From contig NZ_LCYG01000017.1 in assembly GCF_001017175.1 (NCBI RefSeq), forward strand, positions 55,129 through 119,128: DNA of 64,000 nt, in the 5' to 3' direction. The notes under the pieces were generated by a model. That model was given only the letters and a program-made list of their open reading frames with translations, did no database searches and was not told where the DNA came from. Numbering within the stretch: position 1 is the first letter of the stretch; every line of letters begins with the position of its first letter. The DNA comes from Microvirga vignae (lineage in GTDB: Bacteria > Pseudomonadota > Alphaproteobacteria > Rhizobiales > Beijerinckiaceae). The translations under genes and the position numbers were made by a program. Of the stretch, positions 1 to 10,830 are shown piece by piece.

Positions 1-1
1 C

Positions 2-415
2 CAGGATCATGCGGTAGCCCAGGTTGGCCCCCATGCGCACGGTGGTCGACACGCACATATCGGTCGAGATGCCGAAGGCGACGATGGTGTCGACCCCGAG
101 CCGCCGGAGGCGCAGGTCGAGGTCCGTTCCGATAAAGGCCGAGTTCACGCTCTTGGTGACGAGTGGCTCGTGGCCTTTCGGACCGAAGCCCTCACGGAAG
201 GCATTGCCTGGTCGGGTCGGGCCGAGGGTCGAGTTCGGCTCAACCGAATCATGTCGGACGTGGATGATGGGGCGTCCCGCCGCTCGCCAGGTTTCGATGA
301 GCAGCAGACCATTGGCATCGACGGTCTTGTTCCAGCGGGGCGGCCAGGATGGGGCATCGAAGGCTTTCTGCATGTCGATGGGCAGAAGAACCGCGTTCGT
401 GAAGTCGGAAGGCAT
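2..415 (-). CDS. Isochorismatase-family cysteine hydrolase (C-terminus off the window)
   Basis: Partial gene read on the minus strand; 138 codons are visible and the 3' end lies left of base 1. The family hydrolyses amides or isochorismate-like substrates with an Asp-Lys-Cys triad. All three are visible: Asp in LPIDMQKAF near the N-terminus, Lys in VTKSVNSAF, and Cys in STDMCVSTT. I chose the ATG at 415 because AAGGAG lies just upstream; an in-frame ATG at 442 lacks such a site. It is divergent from an Lrp/AsnC regulator, a common arrangement in which the regulator may control the hydrolase. Exact substrate cannot be told. Confidence 0.85.
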   Translation of the reverse strand, partial: MPSDFTNAVLLPIDMQKAFDAPSWPPRWNKTVDANGLLLIETWRAAGRPIIHVRHDSVEPNSTLGPTRPGNAFREGFGPKGHEPLVTKSVNSAFIGTDLDLRLRRLGVDTIVAFGISTDMCVSTTVRMGANLGYRMIL

Positions 416-538
416 CGGAAGCTCCTTGTGAAACGATGCCATACTCTTCATGAGTGTTCGGCCGGTTTCACTCGACAAGATGACGGCCTGACCGGCTAAA
501 TGCCGGTTGGAAGGCTTCAAGGCGGCAGATGGGGCGCC

Positions 539-970
539 ATGCTGGACGACAAAGACAAGATCCTCGTTGCCGCCTTGCGGAAGAATGCCCGGGAGAGCCT
601 CGTCGGTCTCGCCCGCAATGTCGGCCTGTCCCGCAGTGCGACCCAGGAGCGGATGCGCCGCCTCGAGCGCGAGGGCATCATCAAGGGCTATACGGTGGAG
701 CTGGCCTCCGAGCACGATCCCGCCGTGCGTGCCATGATCGCCGTGACCTTCGAGCCGGGTTTCCGCTGCAGGCAGGTGGTGCCCATCCTCTCCGGCATTC
801 CGGAAATCGTCGCCTGCCACTCCCTGACAGGATCCATCGACCTGATGGTGATGGTCGCCTGCGATTCCAACGCGACCCTCAACACGATCAGGGACACGGT
901 GGCCGCCGTAAAAGGGGTCGCCACCGCCACCACGCATATCGTGCTGGCCACCGAGTGGTCGCGGGATTGA
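539..970 (+). CDS. Lrp/AsnC family transcriptional regulator
   Basis: 143 aa from the ATG at 539 (the frame opens earlier, at 500, but homologues begin at MLDDKDKILV). An N-terminal winged helix-turn-helix (about residues 1-60, with the typical ARNVGLSRSATQERMRRLE recognition segment) is followed by an RAM/AsnC effector-binding alpha-beta domain (about 65-140). Such proteins form dimers to octamers and respond to amino acids or related small molecules. The gene is divergent from the isochorismatase-like hydrolase at 415, with 123 bp between starts, so a shared promoter region and local control are likely (inference). Ligand unknown. Confidence 0.88.
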   Translation: MLDDKDKILVAALRKNARESLVGLARNVGLSRSATQERMRRLEREGIIKGYTVELASEHDPAVRAMIAVTFEPGFRCRQVVPILSGIPEIVACHSLTGSIDLMVMVACDSNATLNTIRDTVAAVKGVATATTHIVLATEWSRD

Positions 971-1558
971 AGGGTTGGGGCGGCCGAGGCCTGCCATTTT
1001 GCATCCAGCAATTTTCAAAGAGCCAAGCTGAAGCGTCCTCGGGGCCGGTGCGGCTTCCGAGGTTCAGCAATCGAGGGAGGCGCGATGGGCGATCCGGCTC
1101 GAACTCTGATGGTGATGCTTGGAACCGGATGGCCCCTCGCGCACGGCTTTTTTAGGCGGACAGGCGGGCCATGGCTCATCGACTGCCGCAGGCGGACACC
1201 GCGTCCTTTTCAGCGAGCGGCCTGCGACCAATCCTGAACCCCAGCCGCATCCTGGGCCTCCCGCCGGATGAGGCTGCGTATCCTCACCCGCGAGACCGCT
1301 CCCAACCCCACACATGCGACGCCTCGCGAGCGCGCCCTCGGCAGGTCAGGACAGCACTAGATATAGCCCAGGTTAGGAACATTGTCAAGAACAAAATCAG
1401 AACAAACAAGATGGCTCTCTTCCTCGCCTTGTGGGGAAGATGGAGGTGAGGGTGTAAGTGGTAGCCTACAAAGTTCTGCTGTCCACATTGATCCGGGATC
1501 TTCGGGAGCAACCGGTTTGTGGCTGCCCAGAACTCCCTAAGCAAAGTGGTCCAGCCAC
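971..1558. other. Intergenic stretch with an SOS-type promoter and no recognised gene
   Basis: About 590 bp without a recognisable protein family. It contains a LexA-like box and sigma70 promoter (separate entry). Small reading frames exist: 83 aa on the minus strand (1064-1315) lies downstream of that promoter, and a 50-codon frame on the plus strand from ATG 1084 has a GAGGGAGG ribosome-site-like sequence upstream. Neither resembles a family I know, so I do not call them genes. Confidence 0.5.
1360..1403 (-). promoter_or_regulatory. Candidate LexA (SOS) box abutting a sigma70 promoter
   Basis: On the minus strand a TTGACA (1388-1383) is separated by exactly 17 bp from TATATC (1365-1360). 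Directly upstream of the -35 box lies GTTC-N7-GTTC (1389-1403; GAAC-N7-GAAC on the plus strand), the known alphaproteobacterial LexA operator pattern. Transcription would run leftward from about 1353. No known SOS gene is seen downstream. Confidence 0.55.
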
Positions 1559-2140
1559 TCAAAGCGCTCTTCTTCTCGCAAACTGTCGGTGAGGCGCGGG
1601 AAGAATTTTCCCGTAACTCAGATAGCTCTTATGGCGCCTGAAGACGATGGGCTTGAGGTGCCGGATATAGCGGCATTCCGTAGTGTAATACTGCGAGGGC
1701 TCAATGGCTTTGCCGAGACCGCTGGCCATGGCGTCAGCGAGTTGAAGCCCAATCAATTCCTTGTTCTGGAGGAGCTCGACTTCGCGCTCCAACGCCGGCC
1801 AATGGATCTTGTTATGGGCTAGATCGGGATAGAGGCTGCGCGAGTCGGCCTTTCTGCGGAGAAGGTCCGGATATTCAGTGATGCCTTCAACCTGAAGGCC
1901 TCGGCGACTGGAGAAAATGAAGCTAGCCTTGCCGTTCCCGGGATCGTCTGCGGGCTTATTAAAGCGGCAAAACCACGAGACGCGTTCAAGGAGAAGCCTC
2001 GCGATGTAGAAATATAAATAGTACGGTTTCTTGAACGCATCGGTGAGCAGCAGGCTCGGCTTATGGACAGCCACGGCCATGCAGGCATACGGAGCGACCC
2101 TCATGTGCTCGATAGAGCCGAGGCGGATGCTCAACACCAA
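1559..2140 (-). pseudogene. DUF3800-like protein, N-terminus missing
   Basis: A 193-codon frame whose second half reads like the C-terminal part of DUF3800 proteins: HNKIHWPALE, then GLQLADAMASGLGKAIEP, and an end with RHLKPIVFRR. DUF3800 proteins normally start with a VYIDDSG-type acidic motif, presumed part of an RNase H-like nuclease fold; I find no such motif in this frame or just upstream, so the gene looks truncated at the 5' end. These proteins are frequent in mobile and defence-related DNA. An alternative is that the true start lies in another frame after a frameshift. Function unknown. Confidence 0.5.
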
Positions 2141-2649
2141 GCAGCAGAAGCAGAAACGGGACCGCGCCGAAGCGAAGCCCCGTTCCCTGTCAGTTGAAGA
2201 GGGACAAGATGGCGTACAGCACCCAAAGGCACGACGCTAAATCGACCTCTAGACTAACAGCTAGCCGGAGTATGGTTCTCATTGGAAAACGCTCCGGGTC
2301 GCGGCGCCGCAGACCTAAAGAGATTGGGATGCGGAGTATTTGTATCTCGCCCCAGCTGGCGCTAGCCTTCGGGATGGCCAGTCCTTCAAGGCGTTCGGGC
2401 ATTGAGACGTGTGAGGTCGCTTTGCCCATTAGCCGCCCTCGACAGGGCAACACAGGGTGTGTCGTCACCCTAAGCGGATTAGAGGATGCTCCCTCAGGAG
2501 GCCTCTGATCCACCTTTATTTAGTCTAGCAACTGTCGGCGTTTACACCAGCGCAGGGAGTGCTTCGCCTCACGTTTGATGATCGATTGTCAGCCGGGCTC
2601 TTCATCTCATGATTGGAGCTCGGCTTGTCTGTCCCGGCAGAGCGAAGGC
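2141..2649. other. Intergenic stretch, nothing recognised
   Basis: About 500 bp between the DUF3800-like remnant and a small hypothetical gene. Frames of 104-107 codons on both strands overlap each other here and match nothing I know; I see no RNA gene or repeat. Confidence 0.4.
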
Positions 2650-2919
2650 TCAGCCGTAAATACGCTCCTGAAGGATCGCGAGTTGCTGAAGGTAAGGGTT
2701 TCGCTGCTCGCGATGGCTCTCCCGAAGTTTCCCCAGAGCTCGGATTTGCTCCCTCGGGTTCAGAGCGGATGAGCTCAGCGTCTCCCGCTCGCGCTCATAC
2801 GCGAAGTCCAGGTTCGTGAGCGTTGTGAGAAGCGATTGATAAAGGATCTTGAGCGCCGGAGCCTGAGATTGCGCTTCCCTCAGCTCCACGCGCGATTTGT
2901 CGATCTCGAAAACAGACAT
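2650..2919 (-). CDS. Small hypothetical protein, helical
   Basis: 89 aa starting at the ATG at 2919 (MSVFEIDKSRVEL), preceded by AGAGGA at a good distance; an in-frame ATG two codons earlier is less well placed. The product is charged and predicted almost entirely alpha-helical (REQIRALGKLRESHREQRN), without membrane segments, signal peptide or cysteines. It lies downstream of, and in the same direction as, the Crp/Fnr regulator at 3064, but 144 bp away with a palindromic sequence between them, so it probably has its own promoter. I do not recognise the family. Confidence 0.55.
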   Translation of the reverse strand: MSVFEIDKSRVELREAQSQAPALKILYQSLLTTLTNLDFAYERERETLSSSALNPREQIRALGKLRESHREQRNPYLQQLAILQERIYG

Positions 2920-3015
2920 TCGCATCCTCTGCTGTGTTGAACGATGCGATAGAGCCTGTAACGCGCGGCGTCTGTCAGAGTGATGACAGTTCCTGGTGGC
3001 CGAAGGGAGTAGTGA

Positions 3016-3044
3016 CCTACTACTATCGGGTAGTATTGGGTAGG
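3016..3044. promoter_or_regulatory. Palindromic site upstream of the small helical gene
   Basis: TACTA (3021-3025) and TAGTA (3031-3035) form a perfect inverted repeat around TCGGG, flanked by CCTAC on the left and GTAGG on the right. It lies between the end of the Crp/Fnr gene and the start of the 89-aa gene. A regulator binding site is plausible; the regulator is unknown. Confidence 0.35.
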
Positions 3045-3063
3045 CCCAAAGCGTGGCTTTTAT

Positions 3064-3795
3064 CTAGGCTGTTGTGGGAGGGCCGCTTCCTTTTGGAAAG
3101 TGAAACCCGAGTTCGCTGAATCTCTCTCGAATGTTTCCGTAGCACTCACAGGCTGCTTCTTCGAGCCCCTCGCGATCGGCGATGACGAGGATGCCGCGGC
3201 GCTGCGTGATGAGCCCTGCGGTCTGAAGAGTGCGCAGAATGATGCTCACGGTGGGGCGCTGCACCCCGAGCATCTCGGCCAGGAATTCGTGCGTCAGCGG
3301 CAGTTCGTCCCGCGCGACCCGGTCATGGGCAGTCAGGAGCCAGCGGCAGCAGCGCGCTTCGACTCCATGAACCGCGTTGCAGGCCGTGATCCGGAAGGTC
3401 TGGGACAGCAATCCCTCAATGTAGCGGAGGAAGAGGGCGCGCATATTCGAACTGGTGTCGAAAGCTTTCACGAGCGGTTCGATCGGTGTCCGCGAGGCCG
3501 CTCCAGGGAGTTGAACCAGATAGCGGCCCAGAGCCACCCGCGTGGTCAAGGCACTGGCAAAGCCAACGACGCCCTCCCGTCCGAAGACCGCCATCTCGAC
3601 GGTCCCCCCATCCTTCATGATGGTGACGAGCGAGACCATCGCATCATGAGGAAAGTAGGCATAATCGACCGTTGCGCCGGTCTCGTACAGAACTTGTCCG
3701 GGGGATAGTTCAACGATCTCCAGCGCGGGCTCGAGAACGGCGAAATCGTCAGGCTCCAGGGCGGCAAGAAGCCAGTTTTCTTGACGGCTGATCAT
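3064..3795 (-). CDS. Crp/Fnr family transcriptional regulator
   Basis: 243 aa. The N-terminal half (about 20-130) is a cyclic-nucleotide-binding-type beta-roll (LSPGQVLYETGATVDYAYFPHDAMVSLV), and the C-terminal part (about 150-225) is an HTH_Crp winged helix with LTHEFLAEMLGVQRPTVSII as recognition unit. The Fnr four-cysteine iron-sulfur signature is absent: the few cysteines (TACNAVHGVEARCCRW, ACECYG) lie in the linker and C-terminus. This is the large rhizobial branch of Crp-like regulators that often act in stress responses. Ligand and targets are not visible. Confidence 0.88.
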   Translation of the reverse strand: MISRQENWLLAALEPDDFAVLEPALEIVELSPGQVLYETGATVDYAYFPHDAMVSLVTIMKDGGTVEMAVFGREGVVGFASALTTRVALGRYLVQLPGAASRTPIEPLVKAFDTSSNMRALFLRYIEGLLSQTFRITACNAVHGVEARCCRWLLTAHDRVARDELPLTHEFLAEMLGVQRPTVSIILRTLQTAGLITQRRGILVIADREGLEEAACECYGNIRERFSELGFHFPKGSGPPTTA

Positions 3796-4027
3796 GGTCG
3801 ATCACCTCGGTTGGGCCCCAGGGCGAGAAGCATGACCACTGTCTTCGGTCCGTGATGTGACGCTTCGGGCGCTCTCGCTCGGAGAACAGTGAGGCTGGGG
3901 CTTGGTTCCCCCTTCAGGCCGCGAAGGCGGCCTGTGGATTGCGGGTACAGAAAAGCTCGGCTGTTCTCTTTCCGTCTTCAGTCTTGCCGCCCTAGTTTAT
4001 GGAGCAGGTTTGGAGAATTCGCTTAAC

Positions 4028-5926
4028 TTGCGCTACCCGCCCCAAATCCTCGAAGAGATCCGCGCCCGACTGCCGGTTTCGGCCGTCGTGGGCAAGCGCG
4101 TGCGCTTGAAGAAGGCGGGGCGGGAGTGGAAGGGGCTGTCGCCCTTCAACGCGGAGAAGACGCCGTCCTTCTATGTGAACGACCAGAAGCAGTTCTATCA
4201 CTGCTTCTCCTCCGGCAAGCACGGCGACATCTTCACCTTCGTCATGGAGACCGAGGGGCTCTCCTTCCCCGAGGCCGTGGAGCGGCTGGCGGCGGAGGCC
4301 GGGGTGCCCCTGCCCAAGCTTGGCCCTGAGGACCGGGCGGAGGAGGTGAAGCGCAGGACGCTCTACGACGCCATGGAAATGGCGACGGAGTTCTTCGAGG
4401 CTTCCCTCCAGGGCCGTTTCGGCATGAAGCCTCGCGATTACTTGGCCGGTCGCAGTTTGAGCCCGGAGACGCAGAAGCGCTTCCGCATCGGCTATGCGCC
4501 GCCGGAGCGCTTTGCCCTTCGTGACTACTTGGCCTCCAAGGGCATCTCCATCGAGATGATGATTGAGGCGGGACTCGTCTATTCGGGCGAGGACGTGAAG
4601 GTGCCGTACGACCGCTTCCGCGACCGGGTGATGTTCCCGATCTGCGACGTCCGCGGCCGCGTGATCGCCTTCGGCGGGCGCGCCATGAGCGCGGATGCGC
4701 CGGCGAAGTACCTGAACTCGCCGGATACGCCGCTCTTCAACAAGGGGCGGCTTCTCTATAACTACCATCTTGCTCGCCAGCCCGCGCATGATCGGGGCAC
4801 GGTGATTGCGGTCGAGGGCTATGTGGACGTGATTTCGTTGAGCGTCGCGGGTTTTCCCAATGCGGTCGCCCCGCTTGGGACGGCGCTTACGGAGGACCAG
4901 CTTGCCCTCCTGTGGCGCCTCTCCGAGGAGCCGATCCTGTGCTTTGACGGTGACAAGGCCGGGCAGCGGGCCGCCTATCGCGCTCTTGAGACGGCCCTAC
5001 CGAACCTTTCCGCCGGCAAATCCCTGCGCTTTGCCATCCTGCCGGAGGGGCAGGACCCGGACGATCTCGCCCGTTCCGGCGGGCGGCCCGCCATCGAGCG
5101 GGTTCTGGCGTCAGCGAGGCCCCTGGTGGACATTCTCTGGTCCCGGGAGACCGAGGTCGGCCCCCTCGATACCCCGGAGCGTCGGGCGGCCCTGGAGCGG
5201 CGGCTTCGCGAATCACTGGCACTGATTCGCGACGAGACCCTGAAGAAATACTACCGGGAGGAGGTCGAAAGCCGCCTTGCGGCCTTGAATCCTGCCCCCC
5301 GGGCAGGGCGGTTCGCCCGCCAGGGCGGGGGAGGGCGGCGCGACTTCCGCGGGCCTGCTCCGACCACGCCGAGCGCCCGTTTGAGCGTCTCGCCGCTCCT
5401 GGCGCGCAGCCCTCTTTTCACCGGCGGAACGGCGGAAAGCCCCCGGGAGGCGATGATCCTCTGCGCCTTCCTAGTGCACCCGGAGCTCCTGCAAAATCAC
5501 GCAGAAACCCTTGCAGATCTTGAACTTGAGGGACGCTCTGCCCAAATGATGCGCAGTCTCCTGCTGGATAGCGCCGCCAGCGGCGACCCAGCCGATCCTA
5601 ACGTGATGCAGACCCGCCTGGAGCGTGCCGGACTGACCCAGGCGGCGGACAGGCTGAACGCTTTGGTCCGTCCTGGCGACCGCTGGATGCTCGATCCGCA
5701 TGCGGATCCCTTGCGGCTTGAAGACGCATTGAGGCAAGCCATCACCTTGCATCGTCGTGCGCGCACGTTACATAGCGAGCTTCGGGCCGCCGAGCGCGCG
5801 CTCGCCGAAGAGGACAACGAGGCCAATCTCGCCTGGCTGCGAGAGGTCCAAAACCAACTGTCCTCCGTCGAGGGTGCCGAGGCCGACTTGGACAAGAACG
5901 GGTCCGCTGGGGGAGCCGGTTTCTAG
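4028..5926 (+). CDS. dnaG: DNA primase DnaG
   Basis: 632 aa; synthesises RNA primers at the replication fork with DnaB helicase. The start is taken as TTG 4028 (LRYPPQILEEIRARLP), matching where related primases begin, with GGAG 12 nt upstream; the frame is open back to 3902. Domains: CHC2-type N-terminal domain (about 1-100), DnaG catalytic core with TOPRIM (AVEGYVDVISL and ILCFDGDKAG carry the Glu and Asp-x-Asp metal ligands), and a helicase-interacting C-terminal domain (about 470-620). In the CHC2 domain the E. coli ligand positions Cys-His-Cys-Cys read Ser (GLSPFN), Asn, Cys and Ser (YHCFSSG), so zinc is probably not bound. rpoD follows, as in many bacteria. Confidence 0.96.
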   Translation: MRYPPQILEEIRARLPVSAVVGKRVRLKKAGREWKGLSPFNAEKTPSFYVNDQKQFYHCFSSGKHGDIFTFVMETEGLSFPEAVERLAAEAGVPLPKLGPEDRAEEVKRRTLYDAMEMATEFFEASLQGRFGMKPRDYLAGRSLSPETQKRFRIGYAPPERFALRDYLASKGISIEMMIEAGLVYSGEDVKVPYDRFRDRVMFPICDVRGRVIAFGGRAMSADAPAKYLNSPDTPLFNKGRLLYNYHLARQPAHDRGTVIAVEGYVDVISLSVAGFPNAVAPLGTALTEDQLALLWRLSEEPILCFDGDKAGQRAAYRALETALPNLSAGKSLRFAILPEGQDPDDLARSGGRPAIERVLASARPLVDILWSRETEVGPLDTPERRAALERRLRESLALIRDETLKKYYREEVESRLAALNPAPRAGRFARQGGGGRRDFRGPAPTTPSARLSVSPLLARSPLFTGGTAESPREAMILCAFLVHPELLQNHAETLADLELEGRSAQMMRSLLLDSAASGDPADPNVMQTRLERAGLTQAADRLNALVRPGDRWMLDPHADPLRLEDALRQAITLHRRARTLHSELRAAERALAEEDNEANLAWLREVQNQLSSVEGAEADLDKNGSAGGAGF

Positions 5927-6035
5927 CGCATCGTGCGGAAAAGCGGACCCGGTTTTCCGCTCAAAACGATGCGCTGTTGAAATAGGAGCATCGGATCGAT
6001 CCCAGAAGTGGAGCCCACTTTCGGGTCCGATGCTC
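5923..6035. repeat. Dispersed palindromic intergenic repeat, copy 1
   Basis: A roughly 113-bp unit beginning ctagcgcatcgtgcgg and ending near tccgatgctc, overlapping the dnaG stop codon. It contains internal inverted repeats (gcgcatcg/cgatgcgc and gagcatcgga/tccgatgctc). A second copy lies at 17,941-18,060 with the same layout and only scattered differences. Such elements are known as dispersed repeats in Methylobacteriaceae and relatives. Confidence 0.8.
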
Positions 6036-6204
6036 AGGACAGGGTGCGGCCCAATGCGGGCGGGAGATGGTTAACGGTTAGTCAATTGACTTGCTGTTGA
6101 ATGGTCAGGAATTTCCGGGTGGCCGGGCCTACAGGCCTTGCTGCCCATTCGCGCATCGAAAGTCCCGCTGGGGGGACCGACGGGGCGCTGGAGTAGAGCG
6201 AAGC

Positions 6205-8199
<1,995 letters not shown>

Positions 8200-8211
8200 G
8201 CGAACGAGAAA

Positions 8212-8238
8212 AGGCGGGCTTCCAGGCCCGCCTTTTTC
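8212..8238. terminator. Rho-independent terminator after rpoD
   Basis: aggcgggc / gcccgcct stem with a short loop followed by TTTTT; on the other strand it also ends in a T-run, so it can serve the convergent MgtC-like gene. The same stem occurs at 13,451-13,479. Confidence 0.85.
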
Positions 8239-8250
8239 GTATGCGCTCGT

Positions 8251-9510
8251 TTATGCAGCGAGAGCAAAAGTCACGCTACCGGCTGCGATGGCCGCAAGGC
8301 TCGCGCCGGAGACGATCCACCCGGCTTTTCCCGCGCCTAAGCTGAATGTCATGCCCGCTTTCACGAGCGTGTTGACGGCAACGGCGATGCCGATGCCGAG
8401 CGCTGCGGTCGTGACCGTGACGCCGTCCCGCGACAGGCGCGCGAGGGAGAGCGTGATCGCATCCACATCCGCGATGCCGGAGAGAGCGGCGAGAACGGTG
8501 AGGCCCGCATCGCCCATAAGATTGCTGACCACTTTCGCGAGCAGGCTGATGATCGCGATGAGCGCTGCGAATTGCAGGGCCATACCGAGATCGAAGGGGT
8601 TCCTGATGCTGAGCTGAGGGCATTCCTTGCTTCCTTTGCCGTAGGTGAGGAAAAGCAGGCCGGACACAATGATCAGAACGAGGCCCGCTGCGCCCAGGGG
8701 CCAGGCGAGCGGAAGCAGGAGCGCATCGTTCAAGGCGCTCGCCACGATCAGAACGCGTGCGACCATGACGAAGCCGGAGAGAAGAATGCCGGCGGAAAGC
8801 AACGGGCTTGCTGCCGGGTGCTCACGCGCCATGCGCGCGAGTGTCACGGTCGTGGCCGTCGATGAGGCAAGGCCGCCTGCAAGCGCTGCGAGCGCCACGC
8901 CTGCTTGGCTTCCCATGATGCGAACGGCCACGTAACCGGCAAACGAGATGGCGGCGATGATGATGGCCAGCAACCAGATCTCGGAGGGATTGACGGCATT
9001 CCACGGATCGACCGCTCTGTCCGGCAGAAGCGGCAGCGCGAGAAATGTCATTGCGAGCAGGATGAGGACGGAGCGGATCTCCAGCCATGTCAGCCGCCTG
9101 AGCCACGTGTGGAGCGGCTGCTTGAGAGCAAGGATGAGCGTGACGATGACGCCGGCCGCAATAGCGACCTGGAGATCCCCGAGCACCGTATAGGCGCCAA
9201 GCGAGAAAGTGATGAGGGCTGCAACGACTCCTGTGACACTGAAGTTCTGCTCCGTCTTGGCTTCGAGCCAAGCGAAGGCCCCGAAGGCGAGCGCGAAGCC
9301 GAGAAAGGACAGCCCTAAGAACATGGGGCTCGTATAGCCTGCCAGAATTGCCGACAACGCACCGAGAAGAGCCACCAGCGTATAGGTCCGCAGGCCCGCC
9401 GTGCGCTCTCCCTCTGCCTCCTCGCGTCGTTGCCAGCCGCGTTCGAGGCCGACGAGAAGTCCAATGGCAAGCGCTACGCCCAAGCGCAGAAGAAGAGACG
9501 TATCGTTCAT
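8251..9510 (-). CDS. MgtC/SapB family membrane protein with DUF4010 domain
   Basis: 419 aa from the ATG at 9510 (MNDTSLLLRLGVALAIGLLVG); an upstream in-frame start adds nine residues. The N-terminal 140 residues match MgtC/SapB (GLERGWQRREEAEGERTAGLRT with the conserved Glu-Arg and the Arg-Thr-hTyr signature), followed by a DUF4010 domain of about 200 residues. At least ten hydrophobic helices are visible. Members are inner-membrane proteins linked with Mg2+ homeostasis or unknown transport; this double-domain form is poorly understood. It converges with rpoD across a shared terminator. Its upstream neighbour lrgA is divergent. Confidence 0.85.
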   Translation of the reverse strand: MNDTSLLLRLGVALAIGLLVGLERGWQRREEAEGERTAGLRTYTLVALLGALSAILAGYTSPMFLGLSFLGFALAFGAFAWLEAKTEQNFSVTGVVAALITFSLGAYTVLGDLQVAIAAGVIVTLILALKQPLHTWLRRLTWLEIRSVLILLAMTFLALPLLPDRAVDPWNAVNPSEIWLLAIIIAAISFAGYVAVRIMGSQAGVALAALAGGLASSTATTVTLARMAREHPAASPLLSAGILLSGFVMVARVLIVASALNDALLLPLAWPLGAAGLVLIIVSGLLFLTYGKGSKECPQLSIRNPFDLGMALQFAALIAIISLLAKVVSNLMGDAGLTVLAALSGIADVDAITLSLARLSRDGVTVTTAALGIGIAVAVNTLVKAGMTFSLGAGKAGWIVSGASLAAIAAGSVTFALAA

Positions 9511-9703
9511 AGTCCGATCTGCTTTGGAGCAAGCCATGAAGACACGGGATCGCTGCCTCTCGGACCTGCTCTTTCCTTACTTGGTAGCACGGCCAAGCTC
9601 AGGGAAACAGTTCCCATGCAAGCCGCCGGATAATGATCTGCCAAGCTCCGCCGTAGGCGGTATATAGGGACATGTATTCGCGCGCCGTCGCCAAGGGCTG
9701 CCC

Positions 9704-10111
9704 ATGATCGTCAGTTTAACTCTCATTCTTCTGTGCCAGCTTCTCGGCGAGGTGATTGCCAGAGGTTCGGGCTGGCCGGTTCCCGGGCCTGTTCTGGGAA
9801 TGCTGATCCTGCTCGTCGTGCTGAGCCTGCGGGACCGGATCAGAAAAGCGGTGCCGGAGTTCGGGAGAGCCCTCGATTCTACGGGCAAGGGGCTGCTCGC
9901 GCATCTCTCGCTCCTGTTCATCCCCGCGAGCGTCGGCGTCGTGCAGCGGTTCGATGTGCTGGCGGCCCATGGTGTCGGGCTCGTGGTGGCGTTGGTTGTC
10001 TCGACCTTCATCACTCTCGTCGTGACGGTCGTCACCTTCGTCGTCGTGTCGCGCCTGAGCGGCTCGTCCATGGACGCGAACGATGAGGTCAGGGCAGGGG
10101 AGAGGCCATGA
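9704..10111 (+). CDS. CidA/LrgA family holin-like protein
   Basis: 135 aa, four hydrophobic helices and a basic loop (LSLRDRIRKAVPEFG). CidA/LrgA proteins are small holin-like membrane proteins that with CidB/LrgB influence autolysis, or in other settings transport pyruvate or glycolate. The motif GSGWPVPGPVLGMLILL is typical of the family. AAGGG precedes the ATG. The stop overlaps the start of the lrgB-like gene by 4 bp (ATGA), which indicates translational coupling and a joint complex. Confidence 0.9.
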   Translation: MIVSLTLILLCQLLGEVIARGSGWPVPGPVLGMLILLVVLSLRDRIRKAVPEFGRALDSTGKGLLAHLSLLFIPASVGVVQRFDVLAAHGVGLVVALVVSTFITLVVTVVTFVVVSRLSGSSMDANDEVRAGERP

Positions 10112-10830
10112 GCGATCAGGCCTTCTCCCTCTGGGTTTATCTCTCGCAGACGCCGTTGCTCTGGCTCGTCGTGACGCTGGGCGCTTACGTGATTGCGGAT
10201 CGGATGTCGCAAGCCTTCGGGCGACATCCATTGTGCAATCCGGTTCTGGTCTCTGTCGTTGCGGTTGCGCTCGTGCTCTGGGTCACGGGAACATCGTACC
10301 CGGTCTATTTCGAAGGCGCGAAGTTCGTGCACTTCCTCCTCGGCCCCGCCACGGTTGCGCTTGCCATTCCGCTCTATGAGAACCGTCGCGTCGTGTTGCG
10401 GGCCATCGTGCCCATGGTGGCGGCACTGATCGTAGGCTCCGTCACGGCCATCGTGTCCGCTGTCGTTGCCGCGCAATTCTTCGACATGCCGAAATCCGTT
10501 CTCATCTCGCTGGCGCCGAAATCGGTCACTGCACCCGTAGGCATGGGCATCACGGAAACGCTCGGCGGTGATCCGGCTCTCACGGCCATTCTCATCATGC
10601 TCACGGGTGTCATCGGCTCCGTCATGGTGACGCCGCTCATGAATGCGCTTCATATGAAGGATTGGCGCGCGCGTGGCTTTGCCGTGGGCCTGGCCTCGCA
10701 TGGCATCGGGACGGCCAGGGCTTTTCAGGTACATTCGTTGGCCGGCACCTTCGCCGGTATCGCCATGGGTCTCAATGCGCTCGTCACGGCCCTGTTGCTG
10801 CCGATCGTGCTGAAATGGCTGATCGGTTGA
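10108..10830 (+). CDS. LrgB family membrane protein
   Basis: 240 aa with about seven hydrophobic segments, the integral membrane partner of LrgA/CidA. Conserved family segments are seen: YFEGAKFVHFLLGPATVALA, SLAPKSVTAPVGMGITE and GLASHGIGTARAF. Start ATG 10108 overlaps the lrgA stop. The gene ends exactly where the convergent serine hydrolase ends (stop codons are adjacent at 10,830/10,831). A role in murein hydrolase control or organic-acid export is known for the family; which one applies here cannot be decided. Confidence 0.92.
   Translation: MSDQAFSLWVYLSQTPLLWLVVTLGAYVIADRMSQAFGRHPLCNPVLVSVVAVALVLWVTGTSYPVYFEGAKFVHFLLGPATVALAIPLYENRRVVLRAIVPMVAALIVGSVTAIVSAVVAAQFFDMPKSVLISLAPKSVTAPVGMGITETLGGDPALTAILIMLTGVIGSVMVTPLMNALHMKDWRARGFAVGLASHGIGTARAFQVHSLAGTFAGIAMGLNALVTALLLPIVLKWLIG

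Noticed and set aside
9577..10734. 385-codon minus-strand frame opposite lrgA/lrgB
   Set aside because: Shadow of two recognised membrane-protein genes; composition is Arg/His/Asp-rich without domains.
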